A stretch of 64,000 nucleotides of DNA, from positions 46,411,452 through 46,475,451 of the forward strand of contig CM070566.1 in assembly GCA_036346405.1 (NCBI GenBank), given 5' to 3'. A program made the position numbers and the translations under genes. Position 1 is the first letter of the stretch. Each line of letters starts with the position of its first letter. Source of the DNA: Phyllostachys edulis (Eukaryota > Streptophyta > Magnoliopsida > Poales > Poaceae). The notes under the pieces are model-generated. The model was not told the origin of the DNA. It did no database searches and saw only the letters and a list, made by a program, of their open reading frames with translations. This document shows, one piece after another, positions 55,643 through 64,000 of this stretch.

Positions 55643-56780
55643 ATCGAGACGGCGGGGAGGCGGCGCCGAGAGTCGCATGAGGCTTGGGGTGCCGGGTGCG
55701 ATGGCGCAGGCTAGGGCTGGGGTAGAGCAGTCGGCCGCGGCACTCGGTGGCTCCATGGGCAGGGAGGCGCGAGGAAGCCGAGCGGCACCGTCGGGTGACC
55801 GGAAGGCGGCGGCGGCGGCGGAGCCATAGGGCCGGGATGGGTCGGCGAGGGAATAGCCGGGGGCGGCGGCGGCACCAGACACCAGGGGGCGGCGCCATTC
55901 GTCAGACCAGGGGGGAGGCGAGCTCGGTGGTAGAGGCGAGACGACCGAGGCGAAGAGCTAGCAGTTTTGCTTGGTGGCTCTCAATTTCTTGAACTCAGTC
56001 GGAAATGGAAGAGGGGAGGGGAAGGGAAAACTGGGAAAAGGGGCGCTCTCGGCTGGGCCTTTGTAGGAGAGGGAGGAGGGAACGAGGGCGGACGGCATGG
56101 GCAGCAAGGAGGCGTGGCGTCCATGCGGTGCTGCGGTCGTGCGAGTGTGACGCGAGAGCAGTTGAGTGGCTCGGCCGGCACCGCTTGGAGAAGAAGGTGC
56201 AGGCGAAGGGGAAGGGCCTGCAGATCAGTGGCAGAGAGAGGGGTGTGGCTCCATGAGCTGGTTGGGCTGAGCCAGAAAAGCTCGGTTGGTCCGAAAATGC
56301 CCGGTCGGTCTGAACGTTCGGGTCTGGTCGGGTGAATAGTGCAAAACCTTTTTTTTTGTAGAAAAGGCTAAGCCTAAATAATTTTTGAAGGTAGAAGATG
56401 AGCTCCAAAATTGATGAAAATTTTAGGGAAGGTACCTGACACTAGTTAGTACATTAGTTAATTTTTCTAGGATTTTACAATTTATAAAATTTTCTCTAAA
56501 ATTATTTTAATTTTCTAATGTGGTGTTTGACTTTTGATTTTCTTGGATTGACTGACTGTTTAAAATTATCAATTAAATTCGAAAAATTTTGAAATTTTGA
56601 AAGTGAGTTTATAAGGTGTTACAGAACCAATTCAAATTGGACTTTTGAATTAGAGAAGAAATATTGATTTACTAGATTTTAACACATTTGCTTTGCACAA
56701 AAGTTTTTAAAAAGTCCAAAATTTCATAAATGCACAATAGATGCTTAGCTAATCCAACTTAGGGATTTTGGACTGTTACA

Positions 56781-56877
56781 GTTGCTTTACACGTGCAGCC
56801 ATCCAAAAAAACGAAACCAAAAAGATTCTGCACCTGAGGAGCCTGGCCCAAACTTATATACCCAACCAAACACACCC
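56781..56877. mobile_element. Truncated Tourist-like MITE end
   Basis: Ends ACCCAACCAAACACACCC at 56877, inverted form GGGTGTGTTTGGTTGGGT, a typical MITE end. The other end is missing where LTR E starts at 56780. Confidence 0.45.
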
Positions 56878-57221
56878 TCAGCGAGACAGCGACGCACGCA
56901 TCCATCCATCTGCCGGCGCCAACCAGTAAATACATGGGGAATAATTAGGGGTGCAAGTGGGTGCAGGCTACCCACAAACCCACTTAGCCCGTCCTACGAA
57001 AAATACTAAGTGGACACCCGCGGGCTAGTTGAAAAATTAAGTGGCTATTTGCGGAAGCCCACGACGTGTCCACATACCCACATAGCCCATGAAGCCCAAT
57101 GCAATTGCTGCAGCTGCATCGGCTCAGCGGCCGCTCGCAAGAACAGGGGCAGACCCAGCATTATGGCAAGCTCTGGCGTACGCCAGAGCTTGTGCCAGCC
57201 GGGAACACCCCCATCGCCTCT

Positions 57222-57921
57222 CGCCGTAGGCCTTGAGCAGCGTGGTGACGTTCTTCTTCGGGTCCGGCCACGACAGCGCGAGGATCATCAGCTTGTGCGG
57301 GTTCGTGAAGAACCTCAGCACCTACAACACTAGCAGTATCAGCCCCAAAAGGCAGAGGAGATCACTCTACTGAATTCACAAGGCTTGAGTTGTTGTTACC
57401 TCTGACCAGATGGGAGGCATGGCCTTCTTGGCCTTGCTGGCTTTGTTAGGGCTCATGAGCATCTGCAGGTCACCGTCCCCTTCCGCCAGGTCCTGGGTGT
57501 CGACGTAACGTAGCTGAAGTCCATGCCGGGTGGGATGACCACCATGCGCGGCATGTACCGGCCGAGGCAGCTGACGCCTGACGCCGCGGCGGCGGCGGAC
57601 GCGGAGCTTGCGCTCCACCTTGAGGTCGAAGCTGTCATAGAGGCCCCACTGCTCCTCGATCTCCTGTTTGGTGGTGGTGACCACCATCTCCGCCGCGTCG
57701 AGCCCTGTCTCCTCGGCCTCGATCCGACACGCGATCTTGGACGTGCCCTGGATCTCGGCGCGCGGCATGCGGCCCAGCTTGAGTAGCTGCTCCAGCTTGT
57801 TCCGCCCCAGCGAGTGGCCCGTCATCATCATCGGCACGTTCAGCGCACTCGCCAGGTGCGCCGCCACCTCCGCCGTGGACTCCTGGGTCTGCCACTGCGC
57901 AAGATGGGGACAATGACGCCA
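57222..57921 (-). pseudogene. Captured sucrose-phosphate synthase fragment
   Basis: On the - strand AEVAAHLASALNVPM, TGHSLGRNKLEQLLK, EIEEQWGLYDSFDLKVERKL, then GRYMPRMVVIPPGMDFSYV, PPIWSEV and after an intron LRFFTNPHK, PDPKKNVTTLLKAYGE are unmistakable plant sucrose-phosphate synthase glycosyltransferase sequence. The enzyme makes sucrose-6-phosphate from UDP-glucose and fructose-6-phosphate in the cytosol. About 210 of over 1000 residues are present. The 78-bp intron (57322-57399, GT..AG) is kept, so the capture was of genomic DNA, not cDNA. Two indels near 57575 and 57505 shift the frame out and back. It is non-functional as an enzyme and ends where unrelated sequence begins near 57222. 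Confidence 0.93.
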
Positions 57922-57969
57922 TTGCCGTTTTGCTGGGACGTACCGATTCTTGCTGCTTGCTTACCGCAG

Positions 57970-58369
57970 TTCAATGGCACCGCGACGAAGCCCAGGCTCT
58001 CTGTCTTCTGCTCCAACAGGCAGCTCTACGCCATGCTCGTCGACGACCACAACAAGATGATCCTCTTCTACGTCAGCACGGTGCAGAAGTCCATCTGCGG
58101 CGACCCGCCCTGCGGCACCGTGGTAAAACCTCCTATTCGTCCAACATACATCTGAATAAAAACTACGCGGTTAATCTCTTGAGTTGAGCTGTTGCAGCTT
58201 CTTGTTGCAACAGGAAGCCGCTCGAAGGGTCGGGGAGGGGCTCATCAAGGCATGCAAGGAGCTGGACATCTCCGAGATCTCGTCCTACGATCGCAACGGG
58301 TTTCCTCGAGGGGAGAAGATGATGGCGTTCGAGGATCCGGTCTCGCAGCACGGGTTCCTACCAAGATAG
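57970..58369 (+). pseudogene. Captured ribosomal protein L18 (uL18)-type fragment
   Basis: Exon a (57970-58122) reads TKPRLSVFCSNRQLYAMLVD and KSICGDPPCGTV; exon b (58214-58369) reads EAARRVGEGLIKACKELDIS and SSYDRNGFPRGEKMMAF, ending QHGFLPR and a stop. This is the conserved C-terminal half of organelle-type uL18-like proteins, which bind 5S rRNA in bacteria-type ribosomes. The 91-bp intron is GT..AG, both exons are open and in phase, and an acceptor (CCGCAG) precedes exon a. The N-terminal part and any targeting peptide are absent, so it is a fragment. It could be transcribed as a chimera, but there is no evidence that it is. It lies entirely inside the hAT element. Confidence 0.9.
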
Positions 58370-59267
58370 CAAAATGTTTGTATAGTGATGCCTCAGAATC
58401 AGGTGGGAGGCTGTACTGACAATTCACTGTGGCAGCTTATTGACAGGGCGAGAAAGATTTAATCATTTACTTGTGAATTGGCCTCGGCCGGAGACATGTA
58501 TGCCATGAACGACAAAATCAACATTAGTTATAGGTTAGCGGCCGTCGCATCTACCAGCGTAATGTTTAGTGGGCTGCTGTATCTATTCGTGTAATATTCG
58601 GCAGTCGGTGCGGGCAAGTGCGGGCAGCCGCAACTTATCCCACTTGCACCTGAGGAATAATCCAGCTAGCTAGCTGCGTGTACATACGGCTCCAGTAATC
58701 CAGCGCCCCTACGTACGTGCATGGTGGCCAGAGAGGGGAGACTACCGGAATCCGGCACTTTGCCGAGTGCCGGAGGCTTTGCCGAGTGTATTTTATCGGG
58801 CACTCGGCAAAGATGGTCTTTGCCGAGTGCCAAATAAAATACACTCGGCAAAAAAACACTCGACAAAGATGGCTTTGCCGAGTGCCTTTTTTTCGGCACT
58901 TTCGGTAAAGATGTATTTTGCCGAGTGCTATTTTCGACACCGCGGCAAAATCGTCTTTGCGAGTGCCTTTAATTTGGCACTTTCGGCAAAGAGGCATTTT
59001 GCCGTGTGCATTTTTTTTGGCCCTCGGCAAATCATTTTTTCAAAGCAATTTTTGAGGCCCTAAATGAATTCAAATGAAAAACTTTTCAACTACAAAGTTG
59101 TATAACTTCTTAAGATCTACAAAGTTTATTTTGGTCATTTCTTCATTTGACAAAGCGACAATAACGTTGTTCATAAAATCTACATCTCTCTCATATTAGT
59201 TTCATGAAAGTAGAAGAGATAGATAAGATTGTGAACAATGTTACTACCACTATGTCGGATGAACAAA

Positions 59268-59630
59268 TGACCAAAATAAACTTTGTAGATCTTGAAAGTT
59301 ATGAAATTTTGTAGTTGGCAAAATTGATTTGAAATCATCTTGTCATGCAAAAACGACGTTTGAATTTAAAAATTTGAAAATTTGAATTTTCAAAAGACCT
59401 CGAATGGAAAAACTTCCTAAATGAAAATTGTAGATCTCCAAAAGTTATGAAACTATGTAGTTGACAACTTTTGATTTGAAATCATCTTATCATGCAAAAC
59501 TACGTTTGAATCTCTCAAATTTGAAATTCGAATTTTTCAAACGACCTCGGATGGAAAAACTTCCTAAATGAAAATTGTAGATCTCGAAAAGTTATGAAAC
59601 TTTGTAGTTGACCACTTTTGATTTGAATTC
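59268..59630. repeat. Internal ~130-160 bp tandem duplication in CACTA 3
   Basis: Three copies of AAGTTATGAAACTTTGTAGTTG, a variable region, GATTTGAAATCATCTT-type sequence, CATGCAAAACTACGTTTGAAT, and TCAAACGACCTCGGATGGAAAAAC in order. Non-coding. Confidence 0.8.
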
Positions 59631-59710
59631 GTTTAGGGCCTCAAACAAGCAATTTACTCTCGGTTTAGTATAATATATGAGGATAGATAACGGAATCTAG
59701 ACACAAGTGA

Positions 59711-59775
59711 CGAGTATAGTGCGATGGTAGAGCAGCGGAACACGTGAGGAGAGGTCGTGAGTTGAATCCCGCCGG
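59711..59775 (+). other. tRNA-like sequence inside CACTA 3
   Basis: TAGTGCGATGGTAGAGCAGCGG resembles a D-arm and A-box (TAGCTCAGTTGGTAGAGC in tRNAs), and GGTCGTGAGTTGAATCCC resembles a T-arm with one base change from GTTCGAATCCC. It is probably a decayed tRNA or SINE head carried by the element, not an active tRNA gene. Confidence 0.5.
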
Positions 59776-60239
59776 CGCGTTAACCGCGAATTTTGCAAAA
59801 AATGCAGCGACTTGATGGAGGCAGGCGGACGGCGGCCGGTGGTGACCTCCGGAAAAAAAAATTTGCTATTATTTTTGGGTTTTTCGCATTTTCATTTTGC
59901 GAGTGTAAATCTTTGCGAGTGCTTTTCGGCACTCGGCAAAGGCTTTGCCGAGTGCCGACAAAAACACTTTCGGCAAAGGCTTCTTTGCCGAGTAATTTTT
60001 GCCGAGTGCCCTTTGTTGAGTCGGCACTTTCGGCAAAGCCTTTGCCGAGTGTATTTGGGCTTTGCGAGTGCATGAGCACTTCGCAAAGAAGGGTGTCCGG
60101 TAGTACTATGTGTGTATGCTATACGGATGGTCCTGTGATATTTCCGCAGCTATAAGCATGTAAATAAAGGACGGCTTGCCTGCGGTGCGGTAATCGTTGA
60201 TGATCGATCAGTTCGCCATCAAGATGCGATGGAATAAAC

Positions 60240-60413
60240 GGGGTTCTACAAGATCTCATCACTTTTTAGATCTTTATTAGGCCATTTCAATCTCATAACA
60301 TGTGGCAAAATAAATCAACACCTCTTTGCATTGCATAGCCACATGTTATAGTTTGAAAGGGGTTCAACTAATGGTCCAAAGGTGTGGAGGTCTCGTAGAA
60401 TTTATATATTTCT
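60240..60413. mobile_element. Foldback MITE in D2
   Basis: The D2 counterpart of 31708-31873. Its inner arms read AACATGTGGC and GCCACATGTT, where D1 has CACGTG on both arms, so the G-box-like motif is lost on both. Confidence 0.75.
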
Positions 60414-60645
60414 GTGATTATTCCCTTTGGATACATCCAATAGCAATCACGCGAAATACAGATATCTCGGTGTGCAGAAACGTTGTATCATAAAATTGAG
60501 GGGCTACATGCAGTGCATGACTCTTAGAGCATCTTCGTCCCAGGCGCTATGGGAGGCTCCGTAGGAGAGAGAAGCATTCCACATAGAATCAAGAGGGTAG
60601 GAGGGAGATAGAACGAGTCGTGAGCCATGGCGTCCGACAGCCTAA

Positions 60646-60987
60646 GGGCATGTTTGGATTGTGTCTGGGTGCTCGTCTTCCTGACCATGAGGCTACCGAG
60701 AGGTTGCCGCATGCTTGTTTGGTTGACGACTGGCTCACTCCCTGGCCTAGGCTTCGCTCCCAGGCCAGGCGATCGAAACGAGCGCCTTGTTCCCAGGCTA
60801 CTCCATCTACTATCCCGGTCTTCCATCCATCATCTCTGCTTTCATCAATCAGTCTTAGACACAGGCTTCCAATCAAATAACTCATCTTCCGACTTGTCTA
60901 GTCAAACAAAAACTATCTACTTTCTAGACTACCTTGAGACATCATTTTTTTCAGGCACAAAACTCAGAGCACCAAACAAACAAGCCC
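60646..60987. mobile_element. Tourist-like MITE M1 in D2
   Basis: Starts after CCTAA with GGGCATGTTTGG and ends ACAAACAAGCCC before TAG, a decayed TAA. It aligns along its length with 32113-32446 in D1. Confidence 0.82.
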
Positions 60988-61157
60988 TAGTTGCGTCCCG
61001 ATCAGGAACATGTTGTTTGCTGACTTCCTATTGGCCGCCTGGCACTCTCTTTCCTTCTTTTCCTCATGCTGGTTCATGCGGTTCTCGAGAAGTGGGCCCA
61101 GCCTCTCTGATAGGCATGCCGTTGCATTTGACGTGATGGCATGGCACTGTGATCTTA

Positions 61158-61619
61158 GAGCATCTATAATAGTTTGTTTCTTAGTTTGCTACTAAGAGGA
61201 GAATGAGTACTCAATCTAATAAAAAGAAACAAGTCTTCCAATAAATTGTTTCTTGAGCTTGTGTCTAAGACTTTAATTGCTACAAGTGTGCATGATTCTT
61301 GATGATCAATAATGAAGTACAACTTTGTGGTCTACATGTTTTGACTCATTTATCATATTAATAATGAAGTCAGGTTGCACAAATGATCTAGTGGATGTTT
61401 TGCTTGGAGACAGTGGGACCTACAAAGCGCGTTTTTAAGTAACAAGTAAGTCTCCAATAGAGTATTTGGTTGTTTCTTGTACCTTAGTATTAACAATTTG
61501 CTAGTTTCTTCATCTAGAAACAACTCCACCTTCTCTCCTCACCTTCTCTCCTCTACATCACCTAAATGCAGATGTGGCAACCCTTTAGTAACAAGTCACG
61601 TGGACTGTTATAGATGCTC
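61158..61619. mobile_element. Tourist-like MITE M3, D2-specific
   Basis: GAGCATCTATAATAG...CTGTTATAGATGCTC inverted ends, flanked by TTA at 61155-61157 and 61620-61622. D1 has no insertion at the corresponding place (GATCTTAGCCGG near 32928). Confidence 0.9.
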
Positions 61620-61872
61620 TTAGCTGACTACGTAGTTTAAGGAGAGAGAATGTGACACGTCAGTTCGTTGGAGCTACCATCGGAAACTGTCCACTCCAAT
61701 GCATAGTAGCTTCATGATAGGTCCACAAAATCATAATCTAAAGCGAAGCTACAACCCCACTGGCCACTGCAACGCATGGTCGCTTCAGCATGTGTTCAAA
61801 AAAATCTGAATAGAGGCTACGATACATCTGTCTGTTTGGTGCATTGGAGTAGGAGATGCTCCAGACTGGACG

Positions 61873-62575
61873 AAAAATATATATAATTTTAAAAAAACCA
61901 AAATAAATTTATATATACTTATAAAATTAAAAAACTACAAAATAAAACAATATAAGTATTACAAATTGAAAACAAAATCATATAAATATTAAGAAATAAA
62001 AATAAAATCTTATATATGTATTAAAATTAGCAGACCTAACGGGTGCGTCTTGTGCCAGTCATACCGTCTTGACCCATCGTGCAGGGTGGCGGTCGAGACA
62101 TGGGCAGTGTCATGCCAGTGTGACGGCCAGCCCATAAACAATACACGTGGAAACCCATCGTTGGAGCCCATGATTCAAAATTAAAGCTAACGATTCCCGT
62201 AGATTAGAAGCATATTGAATAGATAAAAGTAATATATACTACATGCACTACCAGATATGATGATTTATCGACCGTGAACTATAAATCCCGAGCGTTTTAT
62301 ATAAACTAAGGGGAGAATTGTCTTTTCGGCGACTGTTTTACAAAAGACCGACCACTTTGTGAATACTCTTGGTCCTTTCAGAGTGGTCGACGGTTTATAA
62401 CTAGGGTTTGGGTAATTGGGCAAAAACCGATTGAAAACCGGAAAAATCGGTTCTACCAGCAACCCGTTAAAATTTAAAACCGGCAAAAAAAAATCGGCTT
62501 CGGGTGATTTTTGCCCAATATAAAAAACTTGTAACCATGTCTAACACTACGGAGAACAGTTTGCAGAGTCCGCTT
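61873..62575. other. AT-rich stretch and unassigned sequence
   Basis: 61873-62040 is low-complexity AT-rich sequence. CACTACCAGATATGATG at 62246 could be a decayed CACTA end, and 62400-62520 (GGTTTGGGTAATTGGGC, ACCGGAAAAATCGG) resembles the hAT MITE at 17867. No gene seen. Confidence 0.35.
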
Positions 62576-63655
62576 GACTTTGCCGAGTGCCAAAATCGGG
62601 CACTCGTGAAGCCACTCTTTCTTAGAGTGCGGGCGGGTGGCACTTTCGGCAAAGTCTAGCACTCGACAAAGAGTGGCTTTCTTAGAGTGCCTCGAGTGCC
62701 GGCACTTTCGGCAAGCGGCGCTCGGCAAAAGCCCTCTTTCTTAGGTGCAACACTCGACAAAGAGTGCACTCGGCAAAAAAATGACCCTTGACGGCCGAGC
62801 CATACGCCGTCAAATTTTTTAAAAAAATTCTTTGCAGTGCCAATTCACACTTTTCGGTAAAGATCCCTTCTTTCTTAGAGTGCCAAGGCCGCTTTCGGCA
62901 ATTTTTTTTGTTTTTTGACCCATTTTTTTGTGAGGCCTTCCCACATTATTTAAAACTCCATGTTCAAATTTGGGACAATTTTGACTTTTTTGCTATATTT
63001 AGTTAGTTTTTTTGTTTAGTTGAATTTTATGGAATATTTCAAATTTGAGCTGCGGTGCATGAAATAATCAAATTTGGTCGTTCAAAAATGATATTCATGA
63101 TATTTGGTGTATGTTGAGGCCGTATCCGAGGAACTCACATGAAATTTGAGCATCTTGTTGGCGTAACATGGCGAGGTACTGCGAGAAAAGTGTATTTAAA
63201 TTATATAAAATCGAGCGAAGTCGAAAATAGCCGAAACTTGTCGAGGCGTCGTGTTATCGCATGTAGAGTCTATGGTAAAAATTGAGAAGGTTTGAGCAAG
63301 TTGCGGCGTCGGATGCCTAAAACCGAGACATCTTCGCATGTGATGCATGTGGAGATGTGCAGGTTTTAACATCACACATCAAAACAACTCAATTTACAAA
63401 TAAACTCTATATCAAAAAAAAGTCAAAAAAATAATATATTAAAAAATTGCAAAAAAATAATGGGGCAAAAAACAAAAAAAAAAAAATTGCAGAGTCTTAG
63501 GCCTGGCGCTCGGCAAAGGTCCTTTGCCGAGTGCGGAAGTGGCACTCGGCAAAAAGGATCTTCGAGTGCGAGGCTGGCACTTTCGGCAAAAATTTTTAAA
63601 AAATTTGGCGTGCGTGGCGGAGCTCGGCCGTCAAGGTCGAGCACTCGGCACCCGG
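62576..63655. mobile_element. Decayed CACTA element 4 (ends only)
   Basis: TTTGCCGAGTGC/GCACTCGGCAAA-type motifs occur at 62576-62790 and 63500-63655, separated by AT-rich sequence without a gene. In the left cluster several motifs read TTTCTTAGAGTGC instead. Boundaries are uncertain; the right end runs directly into the GGGACTAAAGGT cluster. Confidence 0.6.
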
Positions 63656-63935
63656 GACTAAAGGTTCTCTGGAAAATATGTCCCAGCATAAAACCTTTAG
63701 TCGGGCCGTGGCACCACCGGGACTAAAGGTCCACCTTTAGTCGGTCCGTCATCCGCCGGGGACTAAAGGTCACCTGACCGGGACTAAAGGTTCTCTGGAA
63801 AATATGTCCCAGCATAAAACCTTTAGTCGGGCGTGGCACCACAGGGACTAAAGGTCCGACCTTTAGTCGGTCCGTCTTCCACCGGGACTAAAGGTCTTTA
63901 GTCGGTTAGTATCTGCTTGAGACTAAAGGTCCCCT
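63650..63935. repeat. GGGACTAAAGGT inverted repeat cluster
   Basis: Alternating GGGACTAAAGGT and CCTTTAGTCGG motifs, with a tandemly repeated ~120-bp block (GTTCTCTGGAAAATATGTCC, CAGCATAAAACCTTTAGTC) at 63663 and 63790. This looks like the subterminal region of another transposon family that continues beyond the window. Confidence 0.85.
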
Positions 63936-64000
63936 CGATATAAACAACAGATGGCTTCTTCCTTCTTCCACCCCAGTCTCCCTCGCCGTCTCCTCGCATC

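Larger units (their letters stand above)
53850..56780 (-). mobile_element. Gypsy LTR related to family A, - strand (LTR E)
   Basis: On the - strand it starts TGTAACAGTCCAAAATCCC at 56780 and continues through GACTTTTTAAAAAC, paralleling the family A start (TGTAACATCCC...GACTTTTTAAAAAGC). A GC-rich leader-like section covers 56330-55650 and AT-rich sequence follows to about 53850. A second TGTAACACC lies at 56623. The left boundary is uncertain. A hAT MITE (55271-55642) is nested in it. The Arg/Gly-rich frames at 55750-56340 belong to the leader and show no domain. Confidence 0.5.
56946..58653. mobile_element. Gene-capturing hAT element, TSD GGAATAAT
   Basis: The exact 8-bp duplication GGAATAAT flanks it (56938-56945 and 58654-58661). 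Ends TAGGGGTGCAAGTGGG and CCCACTTGCACCTGA share the inverted core GGTGCAAGTGGG, a common hAT terminus of plants. D1 has the uninterrupted site (GGAATAATTCAGCTAGC near 31531). The 1708-bp interior contains no transposase, but a sucrose-phosphate synthase fragment (- strand) and a ribosomal L18-type fragment (+ strand), head to head. Confidence 0.93.
58740..60105. mobile_element. Non-autonomous CACTA element 3 in D2
   Basis: Termini GACTACCGGAATCC and CCGGTAGTAC share ACTACCGGA as an imperfect inverted repeat, like CACTA 1. TTTGCCGAGTG/CACTCGGCAAA repeats fill both ends (58757-59035 and 59935-60075). The interior (59040-59820) has no transposase. The matching D1 region has no such insert, so it is specific to D2. 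No clean 3-bp duplication is visible. Confidence 0.85.
56878..61872. repeat. Duplicated segment D2 (second copy of lectin downstream region)
   Basis: Aligns to D1 (31462-33208) from TCAGCGACGACGCACGC-like sequence to GAGATGCTCCAGACTGGAC, once insertions at 56946-58653, about 58740-60105 and 61158-61619 are removed. No coding part of the lectin gene lies upstream: D2 begins within the 3' untranslated region, next to a MITE end. Confidence 0.88.

Noticed and set aside
55747..56335. Arg/Gly-rich ORFs 81-122 codons long
   Set aside because: They sit in the GC-rich leader part of LTR E, overlap on both strands and contain no known motif.
57124..57221. Continuation of the SPS reading frame to 57124
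   Set aside because: After LLKAYGE the residues no longer match sucrose-phosphate synthase, so the captured fragment ends near 57222.

Overview
This window looks like plant nuclear DNA from a grass (Poaceae), most likely a panicoid. It holds spliced genes with GT..AG introns, CACTA elements with TTTGCCGAGTG-type subterminal repeats, Tourist, Stowaway and hAT MITEs, and very long gypsy LTRs. The species cannot be named from sequence alone. Almost the whole window is transposable elements, many nested. The only recognisable host-type gene in its own context is a small R40/ricin-B-like lectin gene near 30.1-31.5 kb, and it carries a frameshift.

Layout. 1-4.5 kb: remnants of a gypsy-associated ORF, then a large minisatellite and a polypurine tract. 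4.5-17.1 kb: three copies (one full, two partial) of a ~3.2 kb gypsy LTR in + orientation. Lodged among them is a Tat-like gypsy element on the - strand (gag, PR, RT, RNase H, aRNH-like domain, IN, one 0.65 kb LTR). 17.1-20.8 kb: hAT insertions with intact 8-bp target duplications, one holding a nested Stowaway. 20.8-29.8 kb: autonomous-type CACTA element 1 (TNP2 and TNP1 on - strand). 29.8-33.2 kb: lectin gene and a downstream segment (D1). 33.3-45.0 kb: complete CACTA element 2, with TSD CAG on both sides. It carries TNP2, an unrecognised antisense ORF, two tandem hairpins, and a TNP1/DUF8039-like/Ulp1 protease gene. 45.1-56.8 kb: antisense gypsy LTRs split by a Ty1-copia LTR and a unit with two divergent genes coding for zinc-finger-like proteins. 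56.9-61.9 kb: a second copy (D2) of the lectin downstream segment. D2 was later hit by a hAT element carrying captured sucrose-phosphate synthase and L18 fragments, a non-autonomous CACTA, and a MITE. 61.9-64 kb: decayed CACTA ends and a GGGACTAAAGGT-type repeat cluster.

How the parts relate. The D1/D2 pair is a natural record of insertion order: each element present in one copy and absent from the other came after the duplication. In CACTA element 2 the transposase functions (TNP2, TNP1) are decayed to different degrees, while the Ulp1-like protease keeps its catalytic residues and exon structure. The items most worth a second look are the hAT element with two captured genes, the paired CACTA hairpins with a compensatory substitution, the divergent zinc-finger pair around a minisatellite, and the short acidic ORF recurring in the gypsy LTRs. 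All family assignments are by eye; no searches were run.
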